From JAFGJQ01 sp964586145 (lineage in GTDB: Bacteria > Planctomycetota > Phycisphaerae > UBA1845), in NCBI GenBank assembly GCA_964586145.1, contig CAZPHH010000007.1, positions 1 to 64,000 of the forward strand: a stretch of DNA of 64,000 bases. The letters are read 5' to 3'. Position 1 is the stretch's first letter. Every line of letters starts with the position of its first letter. A program made the translations under genes and the position numbers. This document shows, piece after piece, positions 25,150 through 35,600 of the stretch. The notes under the pieces are model-generated. The model did not search any database. It was not told the origin of the DNA and was given only the letters and a program-made list of their open reading frames with translations.

Positions 25150-26790
25150 ATGGTTGCTCGCCATCTTGCTGTGTGGATTGTCGGATTGGTGTTTGCGGTT
25201 CCCGTGGCTGCCGGAGAGAAGAAGATGATCATTCCACCCGTGCCTGCGCCGGACCGGATCGCCGCTGCCCCGAGTTTCGGGCCGGACGAGCGCATCGTGG
25301 CCACGCATTACTTCTACTGGTACCGCTGGCCGGATGAGCATTTCTTTGATGACCCGGCGCACACGCACGATCTGCTGCGACAGCACTTCCCGGACGAACG
25401 CGAAGTGAGCTACGAATCTGCGACCTGGCACCGGCGTCAGATGAAGGACCTGCTGGCAGCGGGGATCGACGCGGCGCTGCTGGTGTACTGGGGCGCGCCA
25501 AACCAGTATGAGAAGCCGGATGTCCGGTTCTCCGTGTACGGCATTCCGCCCCTGGTGGAGGCTCTGGACGAACTGGCGAAGGAAGGGAAGACGCCGCGGA
25601 TCGGGTTGTTCTACGACACGTCCACGCTGCTGGCCAACCACGCGTTCACGGAGCCTCGCGAACAGAACGTCGACCTGCGCACGGACGAGGGAAAGGACAT
25701 CTTCTATCGCACCATCCGCGACTTCTTCTGCCTGGTTCCGCCGCGGCACTGGGCCTGTGTGGACGGCCGGCCGCTGGTGCAGTTGTACGAGTCCGCGTTT
25801 GCAGCCGGGCACGACCAGGGCACGATCGATTACGTGTACAAGCGGTTTGCGGAGGATTTCGACGGCCGGCGTCCGTTTGTCGTGGCCGGTCCGGCGTGGA
25901 CGTTCACGGCGGACGCCCGCACGGGCTGGGGTGCGGCGCTGTTCGGGCCGATCCTCGGAGAGGGCGCCGCCCAGGTGGGGCCGGGATATGACGATTCGCC
26001 CGTGCCGGGCCGGAATACGCCGACCCGCGATCGGCTGGGCGGCGGGTACTACGCCGCGTCCTGGCTGCTGGCGTTGCAGGCCAAGCCCCGCCTGGTCATC
26101 GTCGAGACGTGGAACGAGATGCACGAGGGCACGCCCATCTGCGAGAGCGTGGAGGACGGCCGCTTCTATATCGACCTGACACGCCGGTTCGCGGATCTCT
26201 TCAAGGCGGGCCGAGCTCCGGAGGCCGACGACTGGTCGAAGGCCGTCCGCTCGTTGCTGGGTGCGGACAAGTCGAAACGGGAGGGCCGCCGATTCGCGAG
26301 CCGGTTGAGGTTGTCCTGCCGGGCGGAGGCGGGCGGCAAACTGGTGGAGGAGGGGTTGCGGGTGTGCGCCGGCGTGGAGGATGGACCGTATACCATCACG
26401 GAGCTGGAGGGCACGCCGTGCATCCGGACACGGCGCAGCATCGGGGACAACCGATATCTCTACATTGACATCGCGGACCCGTACTACTACGACCATCGGG
26501 GCACGATCACCGTTGAGTTCACGTATTGGGATGCCGGCCGCCAGCCGATCGTGGTCCATTACAATGCGGTCTCAGACACCGGATCGCCGGCCGATCGCTA
26601 CCGGCCATGCCCGCAAACCGTCACACGCACGGACACGAAGGCCTGGAAAACGGCCGTCCTCCGGCTGACGGATGCCCGCTGCGCGAACGGCCAGAACGGG
26701 GGCGCGGACTTCCGTTTTCACTCGCCCAACGACGACCTGGTCATCCGCGAAATCGAGGTTTCCAAGCTCCCCGAGCGTTATGGCGAGTAG
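25150..26790 (+). CDS. Secreted glycoside-hydrolase-like protein (GH99/DUF5010-like)
   Basis: 546 residues from ATG 25150, with GGAGG seven bases upstream and a signal peptide (WIVGLVFAVPVAAG). The first 350 residues look like a TIM barrel of the GH99/GH71-like sort: THYFYWYRWPDEHFF, MKDLLAAGIDAALLVYWG, PRIGLFYDTSTL, RPLVQLYE, RPFVVAGPAW and VIVETWNEMHEGTPI. The last string holds an ETWNEMHEG segment typical of these barrels and a possible catalytic acid. The C-terminal 150 residues (RYLYIDIADPYYYDHRGTITVEFTYWD) form a beta-sandwich similar to the region called DUF5010 in related bacteria. Family placement is from memory of these motifs; the substrate is unknown. Confidence 0.72.
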   Translation: MVARHLAVWIVGLVFAVPVAAGEKKMIIPPVPAPDRIAAAPSFGPDERIVATHYFYWYRWPDEHFFDDPAHTHDLLRQHFPDEREVSYESATWHRRQMKDLLAAGIDAALLVYWGAPNQYEKPDVRFSVYGIPPLVEALDELAKEGKTPRIGLFYDTSTLLANHAFTEPREQNVDLRTDEGKDIFYRTIRDFFCLVPPRHWACVDGRPLVQLYESAFAAGHDQGTIDYVYKRFAEDFDGRRPFVVAGPAWTFTADARTGWGAALFGPILGEGAAQVGPGYDDSPVPGRNTPTRDRLGGGYYAASWLLALQAKPRLVIVETWNEMHEGTPICESVEDGRFYIDLTRRFADLFKAGRAPEADDWSKAVRSLLGADKSKREGRRFASRLRLSCRAEAGGKLVEEGLRVCAGVEDGPYTITELEGTPCIRTRRSIGDNRYLYIDIADPYYYDHRGTITVEFTYWDAGRQPIVVHYNAVSDTGSPADRYRPCPQTVTRTDTKAWKTAVLRLTDARCANGQNGGADFRFHSPNDDLVIREIEVSKLPERYGE

Positions 26791-26909
26791 TTTCCACCCA
26801 AAGCCGGTGGGGATCGCTTGCCGGGACACTCTGGCCGGGGTACCAATAGGCGAGCGACCGGGTGCGGTCCGGTCGCGGCAAATCCACAGAAAAAGTGAGG
26901 GCGCAAATC

Positions 26910-27641
26910 ATGCAACGGAATGCGAATTCAATCGCCAGGATTGGGCGAGCTCGGCGGTGGGCACGGTGGGTGCTTTCCGGGGGTGGGGTTTTCAGCGTCT
27001 GGACGGGGCTGGCAGGCTGCGCCGCGCTGGCCGGTGTGGGGGCGGGGGCGGCCGCCGGGTTGCTGGCCGGCGTGTTTCTCGGCCGGGTTCAGGCGACTTT
27101 TGCCGCCACGGCCCGGTCGTACCAGTTTTCGGAGCGGGGCGATTCCCGGGTGCGGTTCGGCGGCAACCCGTACAGCAACATCCTCCTGACGAACTTCCAG
27201 GGCCGGCTGCCCGGGTTTCACCTGGTGTTCATCAACATCAACACCAAGGGAATGTCCGCCGCGCAGGCCGACGACGCGCCGCTGTACAACACGGACGTGG
27301 GCATCGATTTTGACACCGTGCCGCCGAGTCTCGTCGGAACGATCACCAGCGAGGACGGTAGCGAAACCTACAGCCTCGCCGAGTTGTACCCCACCGTGGG
27401 ACCGGTGTCGGTCAGCCTCTCCGGCATAGACTCGGATGGGCGCGTCAGCATACGTTTCACGATCGAAGCGGAGAACGCTGACGGGGATTACCTGGAGTAC
27501 AGCCTCACCTGGCATGCCCAACTCAGCGCCGCCGGCGTTTCGCTGGACGGGGACGTGGACATCGAGCGCGTGCTCACGACCCAGGCCGGCGAAGAGATCG
27601 TCGTGACCGGCACAGGGTCAATGAACACGGTGAAGCAGTAG
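26910..27641 (+). CDS. Lipoprotein with glycine-rich hydrophobic segment
   Basis: 243 residues from ATG 26910 with GAGGG upstream. A basic start and hydrophobic stretch end at LAGC (Cys37), followed at once by a glycine/alanine-rich helix (AALAGVGAGAAAGLLAGVFLG), a glycine-zipper-like insert. The rest is a beta-rich domain (YPTVGPVSVSLSGIDSDGRVSIRFTIEAENADGDYLEYSLTW is the core, residues about 165-205). No family is recognised. It converges on the YHS lipoprotein gene. Confidence 0.7.
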   Translation: MQRNANSIARIGRARRWARWVLSGGGVFSVWTGLAGCAALAGVGAGAAAGLLAGVFLGRVQATFAATARSYQFSERGDSRVRFGGNPYSNILLTNFQGRLPGFHLVFININTKGMSAAQADDAPLYNTDVGIDFDTVPPSLVGTITSEDGSETYSLAELYPTVGPVSVSLSGIDSDGRVSIRFTIEAENADGDYLEYSLTWHAQLSAAGVSLDGDVDIERVLTTQAGEEIVVTGTGSMNTVKQ

Positions 27642-27729
27642 ACGGGTCGCGGAAAGGGCGCCGGCCACGCCGGCACCGGCCGGAATGGTCGACGCCCGTT
27701 GTGGCCCAGTGCCCGCCCGCAAATCGCAG

Positions 27730-27752
27730 GCGGCGGCACACATAGCCGCCGC
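27730..27752. terminator. Perfect 8-bp GC hairpin between convergent genes
   Basis: GCGGCGGC (27730-27737) and GCCGCCGC (27745-27752) are exact complements around a seven-base loop. It sits midway between the convergent genes ending at 27641 and 27798. There is no T-run on either strand, so a terminator role is inferred from position. Confidence 0.4.
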
Positions 27753-27797
27753 GCTCGCTGTGCGCTGACGTCCCCCTGCACGCCTTGCCCCGCCCGC

Positions 27798-28304
27798 TTA
27801 CTCCGTTTCGCCCTCCTCGGGAAACTGCATGGCGAGGATGGCCTTCAGCGGATCCTTGTCAAACTTCTCTTTGCACGCCGGTGTGCAGAAGTGCATCGTG
27901 TAGCCTTCGACCACGATCGTGTTCTCGTCGCTGCCGTCCATGGCCAGGTTGCAGGCCGGACATTTCGTGATCACCTTGTCCTCCGCCCCATCCAGGGCGT
28001 CCGCCCGGGCGAGAATCGCGACCACCTCGGCCTTTGCCTCGCCGGTCAGCTCCTCCTTGGCGTCCTTGATGACGTCCGACACCGCTCCGGCCGCGGCGTC
28101 CACGGCGTCTCCCGCCTTTTCCACGGTGTCCTCTGCGGTGTCTTTCGCGGCGTCCAGAGCTTCGTCGATCTTGGCGCCCACCGTCTCGCCTTCCGCCGGC
28201 TTCGGCGGAGCGGGTTGTTCCTCCTTCTTGCAGCCGGCGCCGGCCAGGAATGCAGCCACCACGAGCACGCTGGCCGCGTGCCACCACGTTCGCATCGCGT
28301 TCAT
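27798..28304 (-). CDS. YHS/TRASH-domain lipoprotein
   Basis: 168 residues. ATG 28304 has GGAGGAG upstream and opens a lipoprotein signal (LAGAGC, Cys25). Residues about 45-100 are a charged amphipathic repeat of roughly 11-residue pattern (EALDAAKDTAEDTVEKAGDA...), similar to late-embryogenesis-type or apolipoprotein-like helices. Residues about 115-155 form a YHS/TRASH metal-binding domain: CPAC at the front and HFCTPACKEKF behind. Such domains bind heavy metals, often copper. It is probably periplasmic and lipid-anchored. The role is inferred as metal sensing or buffering. Confidence 0.78.
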   Translation of the reverse strand: MNAMRTWWHAASVLVVAAFLAGAGCKKEEQPAPPKPAEGETVGAKIDEALDAAKDTAEDTVEKAGDAVDAAAGAVSDVIKDAKEELTGEAKAEVVAILARADALDGAEDKVITKCPACNLAMDGSDENTIVVEGYTMHFCTPACKEKFDKDPLKAILAMQFPEEGETE

Positions 28305-28380
28305 AACGACTCCTCCATGAAAGGGTGTTCGTTCGCGCGGCGCCGATACGAGCGGCGCCCGTCCGGTCCGCTTCCCGCGG

Positions 28381-30336
28381 CTATTCGCGGGCAAGGAGCA
28401 GGTAATCCAGGCCGAAAAGGGTATTCGTGGACCTTTCGTTCTTACCTGCGATCTCTACGGTGATCGTGTTTTCACCCGCCTTGAGGACAAACGTGCCCAG
28501 AGTTCGCTCCTCGCCGGGCTTCACTCCGTCATTGTACAGGTCGACCGGTTCCCCGGCGGGTTGTTCGTTTATGGAAAGCTGGGCAATTCCATAATCGCCG
28601 GCGGTGAGGAACCGGGCGATTACCCTGTACCGACCCGCCTCCTTCACCGGGAAGCCAAGCACCAGCCTGTCACCCGGCTTGTTGTCCGTCCACCACAGGT
28701 GCTTTTCCATGCTCAGACCGGTCCATTCCTGCGGCCGGACGTTGCCGGCAGACGCGATGATGCGGAAGTCCTCCGCCTCCAGCGCCCCGGCCACCTTGGG
28801 CGGGACATAGGGCGGCATCTCCGGCACCCGCAGGTCGGTGGCCGCCAGCGAGGCTACCCGGTCCTTGGCCCCCGGACGGGCGTACCAGTAGGTCATGGCC
28901 GCCACCGTCATCGTGATGTCCTCCGTCCAGTGCCAGATCTCCATGTCAAACCGGAAGCTCTGGGCGAACGGGATGTTGTCGAGGACGTGCCAGCGGTTGA
29001 CGGCTGTGTGGCCGTAGTTGCCCGGCCCGTCGCAGCGGGGCTGGTTGTGGTAGGCATGGACGAACAGGGCGGGGCTGCACCAGGCATACCCGAAGTAATC
29101 CTCAGTCCCCGTACCGAAGTGGCTGGGGAATGTTTCGCCGTCAACGTAAATCTTCTCGTCGCCTTCGCCCCACCACGTTTTGACCTTGTTGGCCACGTAC
29201 TGGGCGGCCCCGACAAACACGCCCTGCCCGTCGATCTCGACGAAATTCCAGTCACGAAAGGGGCGCGTGGGGATGTCGTGCTCGATGCGCCACTTCGCGT
29301 GGAAATACATGGAGCGGTCGTCCCACGCGTAGGGCTCTGCGGCCATGCCGATGGCCACGGAGACGGGTTTGTCGGTGTGATTGGTCAGGGAGACCCTGGC
29401 CTCCTTGCGGAAGGGCATTCGCCAGTGAGACCACATCCGCCCGTTCTCGGCGACGCCCATCGGCAGGGATTCGTAGGGTGACCGGCCGGGGGCCGTGCCG
29501 AAAAAATCACCCAGCGGGGCGACCACGGTCGGCTGCCCGTCGAACTCCATCGTCAGGAGAACGCCGCGGAGCGCGGCGTCGGGGTCCGGTGCCTGGAGGT
29601 CTTCGACGGACAGCACCGCCACGGCGGCGGGGCCGGACAGCGTTGCCACGAGTTCGGTTTTGCCCGGCTCCAGCTTGACCGGTTTGGTCCGGACCGTCAC
29701 GTCCGGCGCGAGCGCCCTTGGCGTGTTCAGTTTTTTCGCGATGTCCTGGACGAGTGGCTTGAGTTCGTCCGCCTGAACCGGCGTGAAGGACTTCACGTTT
29801 GTCCCCGCCGGGTAGGTGCGGTAATTCACGTGATAGTAGAAGTCCTTCTCGTCACTGGTGACCTTGCACCACTTGGCGTAGGGGATCGGGAAGTAGCTGT
29901 TCCAGCCGGCGCTGCGGACATGGGCGATCGGTTCGGGGTTGTACGGCACCTTGCCGCTGAGGAAGTCGGCCATGGGGACTTCGATGACCGGTTCCGGGTC
30001 CTCGTCCACGTATACGCGGAGGATGCCCTTGGGGTTGGCGGACCAGATGCGCACGATGGCGCCGGGCCCTTCGGCGTCCATCAGGACGTACTCGGTGCGG
30101 TCCGGGCGGGTCTCTTCCCGCAGAAAGTGGCCGGCGTCCGCATTGGCAAACCAGTCCTGCTCGGGCGATTTGGACGCCCGGTCATAGCTGGAGAACTGGC
30201 GGCACGTGTACCACGGGTCCGGCAGGCGAGTCAGGCGGGGCAGGTCGGCCATCTCATCGAGGAGGGTGCGGAGTGATGTCTCCGAAGCCCCGGCGGAAGC
30301 GGCAAGCGCAAGAACGGCCAGGCATGAAGCGACCAT
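28381..30336 (-). CDS. GH172 (DUF2961) family protein with C-terminal carbohydrate-binding-like domain
   Basis: 651 residues from ATG 30336, which has GGGAGAAG upstream and a signal peptide (MVASCLAVLALAASAGAS). The first 400 residues show DUF2961/GH172 hallmarks: LPRLTRLPDPWYTCRQFSSY, the EGPGAIVRIWSANP strand, and FGTGTEDYFGYAW with the acidic TEDYF. GH172 enzymes characterised elsewhere act on fructofuranosides and arabinofuranosides. Residues about 510-651 (LEAEDFRIIASAG..., GRYRVIARFLTAGDYG, FGLDYLLLARE) are a beta-sandwich like those that bind sugars. It is divergent from the pentulokinase gene, suggesting a shared sugar pathway. Confidence 0.85.
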   Translation of the reverse strand: MVASCLAVLALAASAGASETSLRTLLDEMADLPRLTRLPDPWYTCRQFSSYDRASKSPEQDWFANADAGHFLREETRPDRTEYVLMDAEGPGAIVRIWSANPKGILRVYVDEDPEPVIEVPMADFLSGKVPYNPEPIAHVRSAGWNSYFPIPYAKWCKVTSDEKDFYYHVNYRTYPAGTNVKSFTPVQADELKPLVQDIAKKLNTPRALAPDVTVRTKPVKLEPGKTELVATLSGPAAVAVLSVEDLQAPDPDAALRGVLLTMEFDGQPTVVAPLGDFFGTAPGRSPYESLPMGVAENGRMWSHWRMPFRKEARVSLTNHTDKPVSVAIGMAAEPYAWDDRSMYFHAKWRIEHDIPTRPFRDWNFVEIDGQGVFVGAAQYVANKVKTWWGEGDEKIYVDGETFPSHFGTGTEDYFGYAWCSPALFVHAYHNQPRCDGPGNYGHTAVNRWHVLDNIPFAQSFRFDMEIWHWTEDITMTVAAMTYWYARPGAKDRVASLAATDLRVPEMPPYVPPKVAGALEAEDFRIIASAGNVRPQEWTGLSMEKHLWWTDNKPGDRLVLGFPVKEAGRYRVIARFLTAGDYGIAQLSINEQPAGEPVDLYNDGVKPGEERTLGTFVLKAGENTITVEIAGKNERSTNTLFGLDYLLLARE

Positions 30337-30893
30337 CGGCTTCTCCCTTTCGCAGAGACTGTCACCGGGGGCGGGCCCCCGTCGCGGCGTCCGCATATAG
30401 GTAAACGGAACGGGGGCCGGATGCAAGCGCCCGCACGGGCCGGAGACGCCGGCGGATCCCGGGTCCGGCAGCGACATGCGAGCGCACGCTGCAACGCCGT
30501 CCGCGCCGCGCATCCCGCGAGGAAGGGCATTCCGCGGGGCGAGGCCGCGGTTGATTCCGAAGCTCGGCACGGATACGCTGCGCCACGCGTCCGGCGCCGG
30601 AGTCGCGGCCCCAGAGTGCGGCGCGGATTAACGAGCATCACGCTGCCCATGCGGATGCGCACCGTGTCATCAGGGTTCGTCGCGACGATGATCGCCGCGT
30701 GTCAGGTGTCTGTGCCCGTCCGTGTCATGGCCCGGGCCGGGCCGAACCGTTTGACGGGCATCGTGCGGATTCATGTTTTGCGTGGCAGGCCTTGTGTCCT
30801 GCGCGTCATGGGGCATGATCGTTCGGATCGAGCCCCTTGCGTTGTGCGTCCCGTGACGCGGCAACGGAACCATCCGGACCCGGCGAGGCAGCC
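30337..30893. other. Divergent intergenic region (557 bases)
   Basis: GC-rich spacer between the GH172 and pentulokinase genes. No coding signal is convincing on either strand. Besides the candidate promoter at 30751-30779 I see only short, imperfect palindromes. Confidence 0.5.
30751..30779 (+). promoter_or_regulatory. Possible promoter of the pentulokinase gene
   Basis: TTGACG (30751-30756, five of six), 17-base spacer, TGTTTT (30774-30779, three of six), 114 bases before ATG 30894. The -35 box is good and the -10 box is weak. Confidence 0.3.
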
Positions 30894-32576
30894 ATGGCAG
30901 AGAAGAAACGATTCGTCATCGGCGTGGACGTCGGCACGGGCAGTGTGCGGGCCGGCGTGTTTGACCTGCAGGGCAGAGGGCACGGCTTCGGTGTCCGGCC
31001 CATCACGCTCTGGCGCCCGAAGGCGGACTTCGTCGAGCAGTCGTCCGAGGACATCTGGCGGGCCTGCGCGGCGGCGGTCAAGGCCGCGCTCAAGGCGGCG
31101 GGCCCCGCCGGCCGGCGCGTGGCCGGCATTTCCTTCGACGCCACGTGCTCCCTCGTCTGCCTCGATGCCGACGACAAGCCGCTGACCGTCTCGCCCACGG
31201 GCCGGCACGAGCAGAACGTCATCGTCTGGATGGACCACCGTGCCATCGCCCAGGCCGAGCGCATCAACGCCACGCAGCACAAGGTGCTTCGGTACGTGGG
31301 CGGCGGCGTGTCGCCGGAGATGGAGCCGCCAAAGCTGCTGTGGCTCAAGGAGGACCTGCCCCGGACCTGGAAATCCGCCGCGCGCTTCCTCGACCTGGCC
31401 GACTTCATGACGTACCGATCCACGGGCGTCGACGTCCGAAGCCTTTGCACCACGGTCTGCAAGTGGACCTACCAGGGCCACCTGGGTCGGCGCGGCAAGA
31501 CGGTGCCCAGCGTGGGCAAATGGGATGACTCCTTCTGGGACGAAATCGGCTTGGACGACCTGGTGACGGACGCGCACCGGCGCATCGGCCAGCGCGTTCG
31601 GCCCATGGGCGAACCGATCGGCCAGGGCCTGACACCCGCCGCCGCCCGATCGCTCGGGCTGGAGCCGGGCACGCCGGTCGGCGTCGGGATCATCGACGCC
31701 CACGCCGGCGGCCTGGGCATGATCGGGGCGACCCTGGACGGTGAGGCCTTCGCCCCGGCGTCGGCGCATCAGCGGCTGGCCCTCATCGGTGGGACCAGCA
31801 CGTGCCACATGGCCGTCGCGCAGAAGCCGCAGTTCATCCGCGGCATCTGGGGGCCGTATTACTCGGCCATGGTCCCGGGCCTGTGGCTTACGGAGGGCGG
31901 CCAGTCGGCAACCGGCGCCTTGATCGACCGCTGCATCCGCTCCAGCGCCCACGCGGCCGCCCTGGACAAGGATGCGAGGAAGACGGGCAAAACCGTCTAC
32001 GAGCTGCTCAACGCCCGCCTCAAGGCACTGGCCGGCAACCAACCCATGGCGCAATTGACCGCCCGCTTCCACGTGCTGGGCGACCACCACGGAAACCGCT
32101 CGCCTCGGGCCAACCCGCACGCCCGGGGCATGATGGCCGGCCTGTCGCTCGACGACACGCTGGACACGCTGGCTATCGAGTACCTGGCCACGATCCAGGC
32201 GGTGGCGTACGGGACGCGGCACATCATCGAAGAGATGAACCGGAAAGGGTTTTCCATCCGACACGTGATGGCCTGCGGCGGCGGCACGAAGAACCCGGTT
32301 TTCGTGCAGGAGCACGCCGACATCACCGGGTGCCCGCTGATTCTGCCCAGGGAGCCGCAGGCGGTGCTGCTGGGCTCGGCCGTGCTGGCAGCGGTGGCGG
32401 CGGGCGCGTACGCGGACTGCGCGGCCGCCATGGCGGCGATGAACCGGGTAGGCGGCGCCGTGCAGCCGTCGGGCGGCGCGGTGGGGGCGTACCACGATCG
32501 CAAGTACCACGTGTACAAGCGCATGTATGACGACCAGCAGCGCTACGACGCAATGATGTCGCCGCCCGACTCGTAG
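30894..32576 (+). CDS. FGGY-family pentulose kinase (D-ribulokinase-like)
   Basis: 560 residues from ATG 30894 with GAGG upstream. This is an actin-fold sugar kinase of the FGGY family that phosphorylates a ketopentose. Motifs in order: phosphate-binding GVDVGTGSVRAGVFD, VAGISFDATCSLVCLD, VIVWMDHRA, the adenosine/phosphate motif LIGGTSTCHMAV, and the late HVMACGGGTKNPVFVQ. The length and the SFDATCS...WMDHR pattern match the ribulokinase/FGGY-domain-containing subgroup better than xylulokinase or glycerol kinase. The GH2 gene follows after 66 bases on the same strand. The natural substrate is inferred. Confidence 0.88.
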   Translation: MAEKKRFVIGVDVGTGSVRAGVFDLQGRGHGFGVRPITLWRPKADFVEQSSEDIWRACAAAVKAALKAAGPAGRRVAGISFDATCSLVCLDADDKPLTVSPTGRHEQNVIVWMDHRAIAQAERINATQHKVLRYVGGGVSPEMEPPKLLWLKEDLPRTWKSAARFLDLADFMTYRSTGVDVRSLCTTVCKWTYQGHLGRRGKTVPSVGKWDDSFWDEIGLDDLVTDAHRRIGQRVRPMGEPIGQGLTPAAARSLGLEPGTPVGVGIIDAHAGGLGMIGATLDGEAFAPASAHQRLALIGGTSTCHMAVAQKPQFIRGIWGPYYSAMVPGLWLTEGGQSATGALIDRCIRSSAHAAALDKDARKTGKTVYELLNARLKALAGNQPMAQLTARFHVLGDHHGNRSPRANPHARGMMAGLSLDDTLDTLAIEYLATIQAVAYGTRHIIEEMNRKGFSIRHVMACGGGTKNPVFVQEHADITGCPLILPREPQAVLLGSAVLAAVAAGAYADCAAAMAAMNRVGGAVQPSGGAVGAYHDRKYHVYKRMYDDQQRYDAMMSPPDS

Positions 32577-32593
32577 GGTCCGCCTCGCGGACC
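32572..32593. repeat. Inverted copy of the 5165-5215 palindrome
   Basis: CGTAGGGTCCGCCTCGCGGA plus CC starts within the stop-codon region of the pentulokinase gene. It matches the reverse complement of the 5165-5186 unit except for changes in the central loop. Confidence 0.6.
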
Positions 32594-32642
32594 ACTTCAT
32601 GGAAAGCGGAGCCATGCACAGTCCCAGCTCGGCGAGGAACCG

Positions 32643-35600
32643 ATGAAATCGAATCCACGGACGTGGCCGGCGGTGGGATTCTCGATTCTCTTCGGCCTCC
32701 ACGCAGCCCAGGCGGAGATGACAACGAGAACCGTCATCGAGCTCGGCGGCCCCGGCTGGAGTCTCTGGCTGGACAAGCAGGCCGCGTGGGAGAGCGATCA
32801 GCTCTTCCTGCCGCCTGTCGACCTCGCGAAGCTGCCGGTGAATCCGCCCACCGGCGGTTGGGAGGCCCTGGGCACGAACGGCCTGCCCGTCTCCGTGCCC
32901 GGCACCGTTGAAGAGTACCTCTGGGACGCCGAGGGCGGCGACTACCGCGGCGTAAGCTGGTGGTGGCGCGAGGTCACGCTGCCGGCCGAGGCCGCAGGCC
33001 GACAGGTGCTGCTCCGCGTGGATTCCGTTCGCCTGCGGGCCGAGGTCTTTGTCGACGAAACGCTCGTCGGCTACGACCTGATCGGCAACACGCCGTTCGA
33101 GGTGGACCTGACGGGCAAGCTGGCGCCCGGTGTGCCGGCCCGGCTGGCCTTTCGCATCACCGATCCCGGCGGCAACTTCGACTGGATCGACTTCGACGCC
33201 CACCGCTGGGGCAAGTACACATTGCCGGCCAGTCACGGGTTCGGCGGCATGACCGGCCACCTGCGCCTGCTCGTACTGGACCCGTTGTACGTGGACGACC
33301 TCTTCGTCCGGAACAAGCCGGCGCCGCGTGAGGTGGACGTCGAGGTCACCGTGCGAAACGTCACGGATGAGGTGGTCACTCGCGACGTGATATTCCGGAT
33401 CGTGGATGCAGCCGATCCGTCCAGCGTTCTGCTGGAAGAGGCGGTGAAGGGCCGGCGCTTTTCGCACGGCCTGCAGACCGTCACCGCCACGTTGTCCGTG
33501 CCGACCGCCCGGATTTGGGACCTGGAATCCCCGACGCTGTACGTTTGTCAGGTGTCCCTGGGCGGCCTGGACGCGGACAGCCGGCGTTTCGGGTTCCGCT
33601 GGTTCGCGCCGGACGGCATCGGTGAGGACGCGGTGTTTCGTCTGAACGGCCGCCGGATCGTGCTGCGCAGCGCCATTTCGTGGGGTTTCTGGCCGATCAA
33701 CGGCATCTACCCCACGCCCGAACGGGCCCGCAAGCAGATCGCTGCCGCCAAAACGATCGGCCTGAACATGCTGAACCACCACCGCTGCATCGGGCAGCCG
33801 ATTCTGTTTGACCTTGCGGACGAGATGGGCCTGCTGCAATACGAGGAGCCCGGCGGCTACACCGCCCGCGGCGGCGATGAGTTCTGCCGCCGCTGGGCCC
33901 GCGAGAAGCTGCTGCGCATGGTCCGGCGCGATCGCAGCCACCCCTCCCTGGTCCTCTACAACATGATCAACGAGGAGGACCGGATCCCGCCCGACGACAA
34001 TCGCAAGCAGGACATGGCCGACGCCCACCGGCTCGATCCCAGCCGGATCATCACCTATACCTCCGGCTGGAACAAGGACGGCGACGACCCGTTCAAGCTT
34101 CACATGCGGCCGTACGACGAGAAGCAGTACACGCAGGGTTGGTGGGACTACCACAACGCCTGCGGCCCGGGCGTGTACCGCGACGCCTTCTACGTGAGCC
34201 CGACCCACTACACTCGTCACACGGACAACGGGAAGGAGATCGTCTTCTGGGGCGAGGACGGCGCCATCGCCACGCCGCCGCGCCTGGCGCTCATCGCGAA
34301 AGAGCTGGAAGGAAAGCCCAACGGCTGGGACGGCGCCGCCCACAGGCAGTGGCATCAGGCGTACGTGGATTACCTGGAGTCCCGCGGATTTTTGGAGCAC
34401 TTCGGCAGCGTGGACGATTTGACCCGCAGCATGGGCAACATCGCGTTCTATTACCAGGGCCGGATCATCGAGAACGTCCGCGCCGGCAACGTCACGGACG
34501 GATACGTGATCAACGGCTGGGAAGCGGAGAAGATCGAGAACCACTCCGGCGTGGTCGACTGCTTCCGCAACCTCAAGGGCGATGCGGAGCTGCTGGCTCG
34601 CTACAACGCGCCGTTGTACGTGGCCGTCAAGCTGCGGAGCAAGGTCGGCCACGCGCCGCTCCAAACGGTGGCCGACTTTCACCTGGTCAACGAGGTCGAC
34701 CTGAAGGGCGCGTTCGAGTTGCACGCGTCGATCGTGGATGCGGATGGCAAGGATCTGTGGTCGAAACGACTGCCCGTCCGGGTTGCCGGCGGAGAACGGT
34801 ACGGGCAGCTTCTGCTGGGCGGTGTGGACGTGTCCGTCGACTGCGGCCCGGGGCGATACGCCCTGAAGGCCGAACTGCACCTGCCCGGCGCCGAGCCGGG
34901 GGCCGCGCCCTTTGCCGTCGGTGACGATGAGGCGTTTGTGGTCGACTGGAAGTCGCAGCGGGTCTCGCCCCGCGGCGCCGTGGTGGAGAACGGAACGCTC
35001 GTCCGCGATTTTCTGAAAGACCACCTGGGTGTCGAAATACCGGCGTTCTCGGCCTCGCTGGAGAAGCTCGATTACGTGATCCTCGGCGCATTCGACTTCG
35101 AACCGCGCGAGGTTGTGCCCGGCACCGCCCTGGTGCCGACGGAAGGCGAAGGCCGGGGACTCACCGCCGAGTACTTCAAGGGCACCGACTTCCACCGCCG
35201 CGTGCTTCTCCGCACCGATCCGAAGGTGGATTTCGATTTCTCAAAAACCCCGCCGGACCCGGCCGTGGCGAGTACGGAATACAGTGCTCGCTGGCAGGGG
35301 AAGCTGAGAGCACCCGAATCCGGCGTCTACCGTTTTCACACTCTCAGCGACGACGGCGTGCGCCTGTGGATCGACGGTAAGCGCTTCATCGACAACTGGA
35401 CCACGCACGGCCCGACGTACGACACGTCGGAGCCGCTGACGCTGGAAGCGGGTACGGCCTACGACATCCGACTGGAGTACTTCCAGGCGCAGGAGGGCGC
35501 GATCATCCGGCTGCTCTGGACGCGGCCCGCCATGCGTGCGGAGGCGGAGGCCGTGCTGGCCGATTTGCCACGGCGGGTTCGCGACGACGGCACGACGGCC

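Noticed and set aside
30771..35195. A 1474-codon minus-strand open frame
   Set aside because: Lies opposite the pentulokinase and GH2 genes, whose motifs are unmistakable; no start signal, domains or believable composition.
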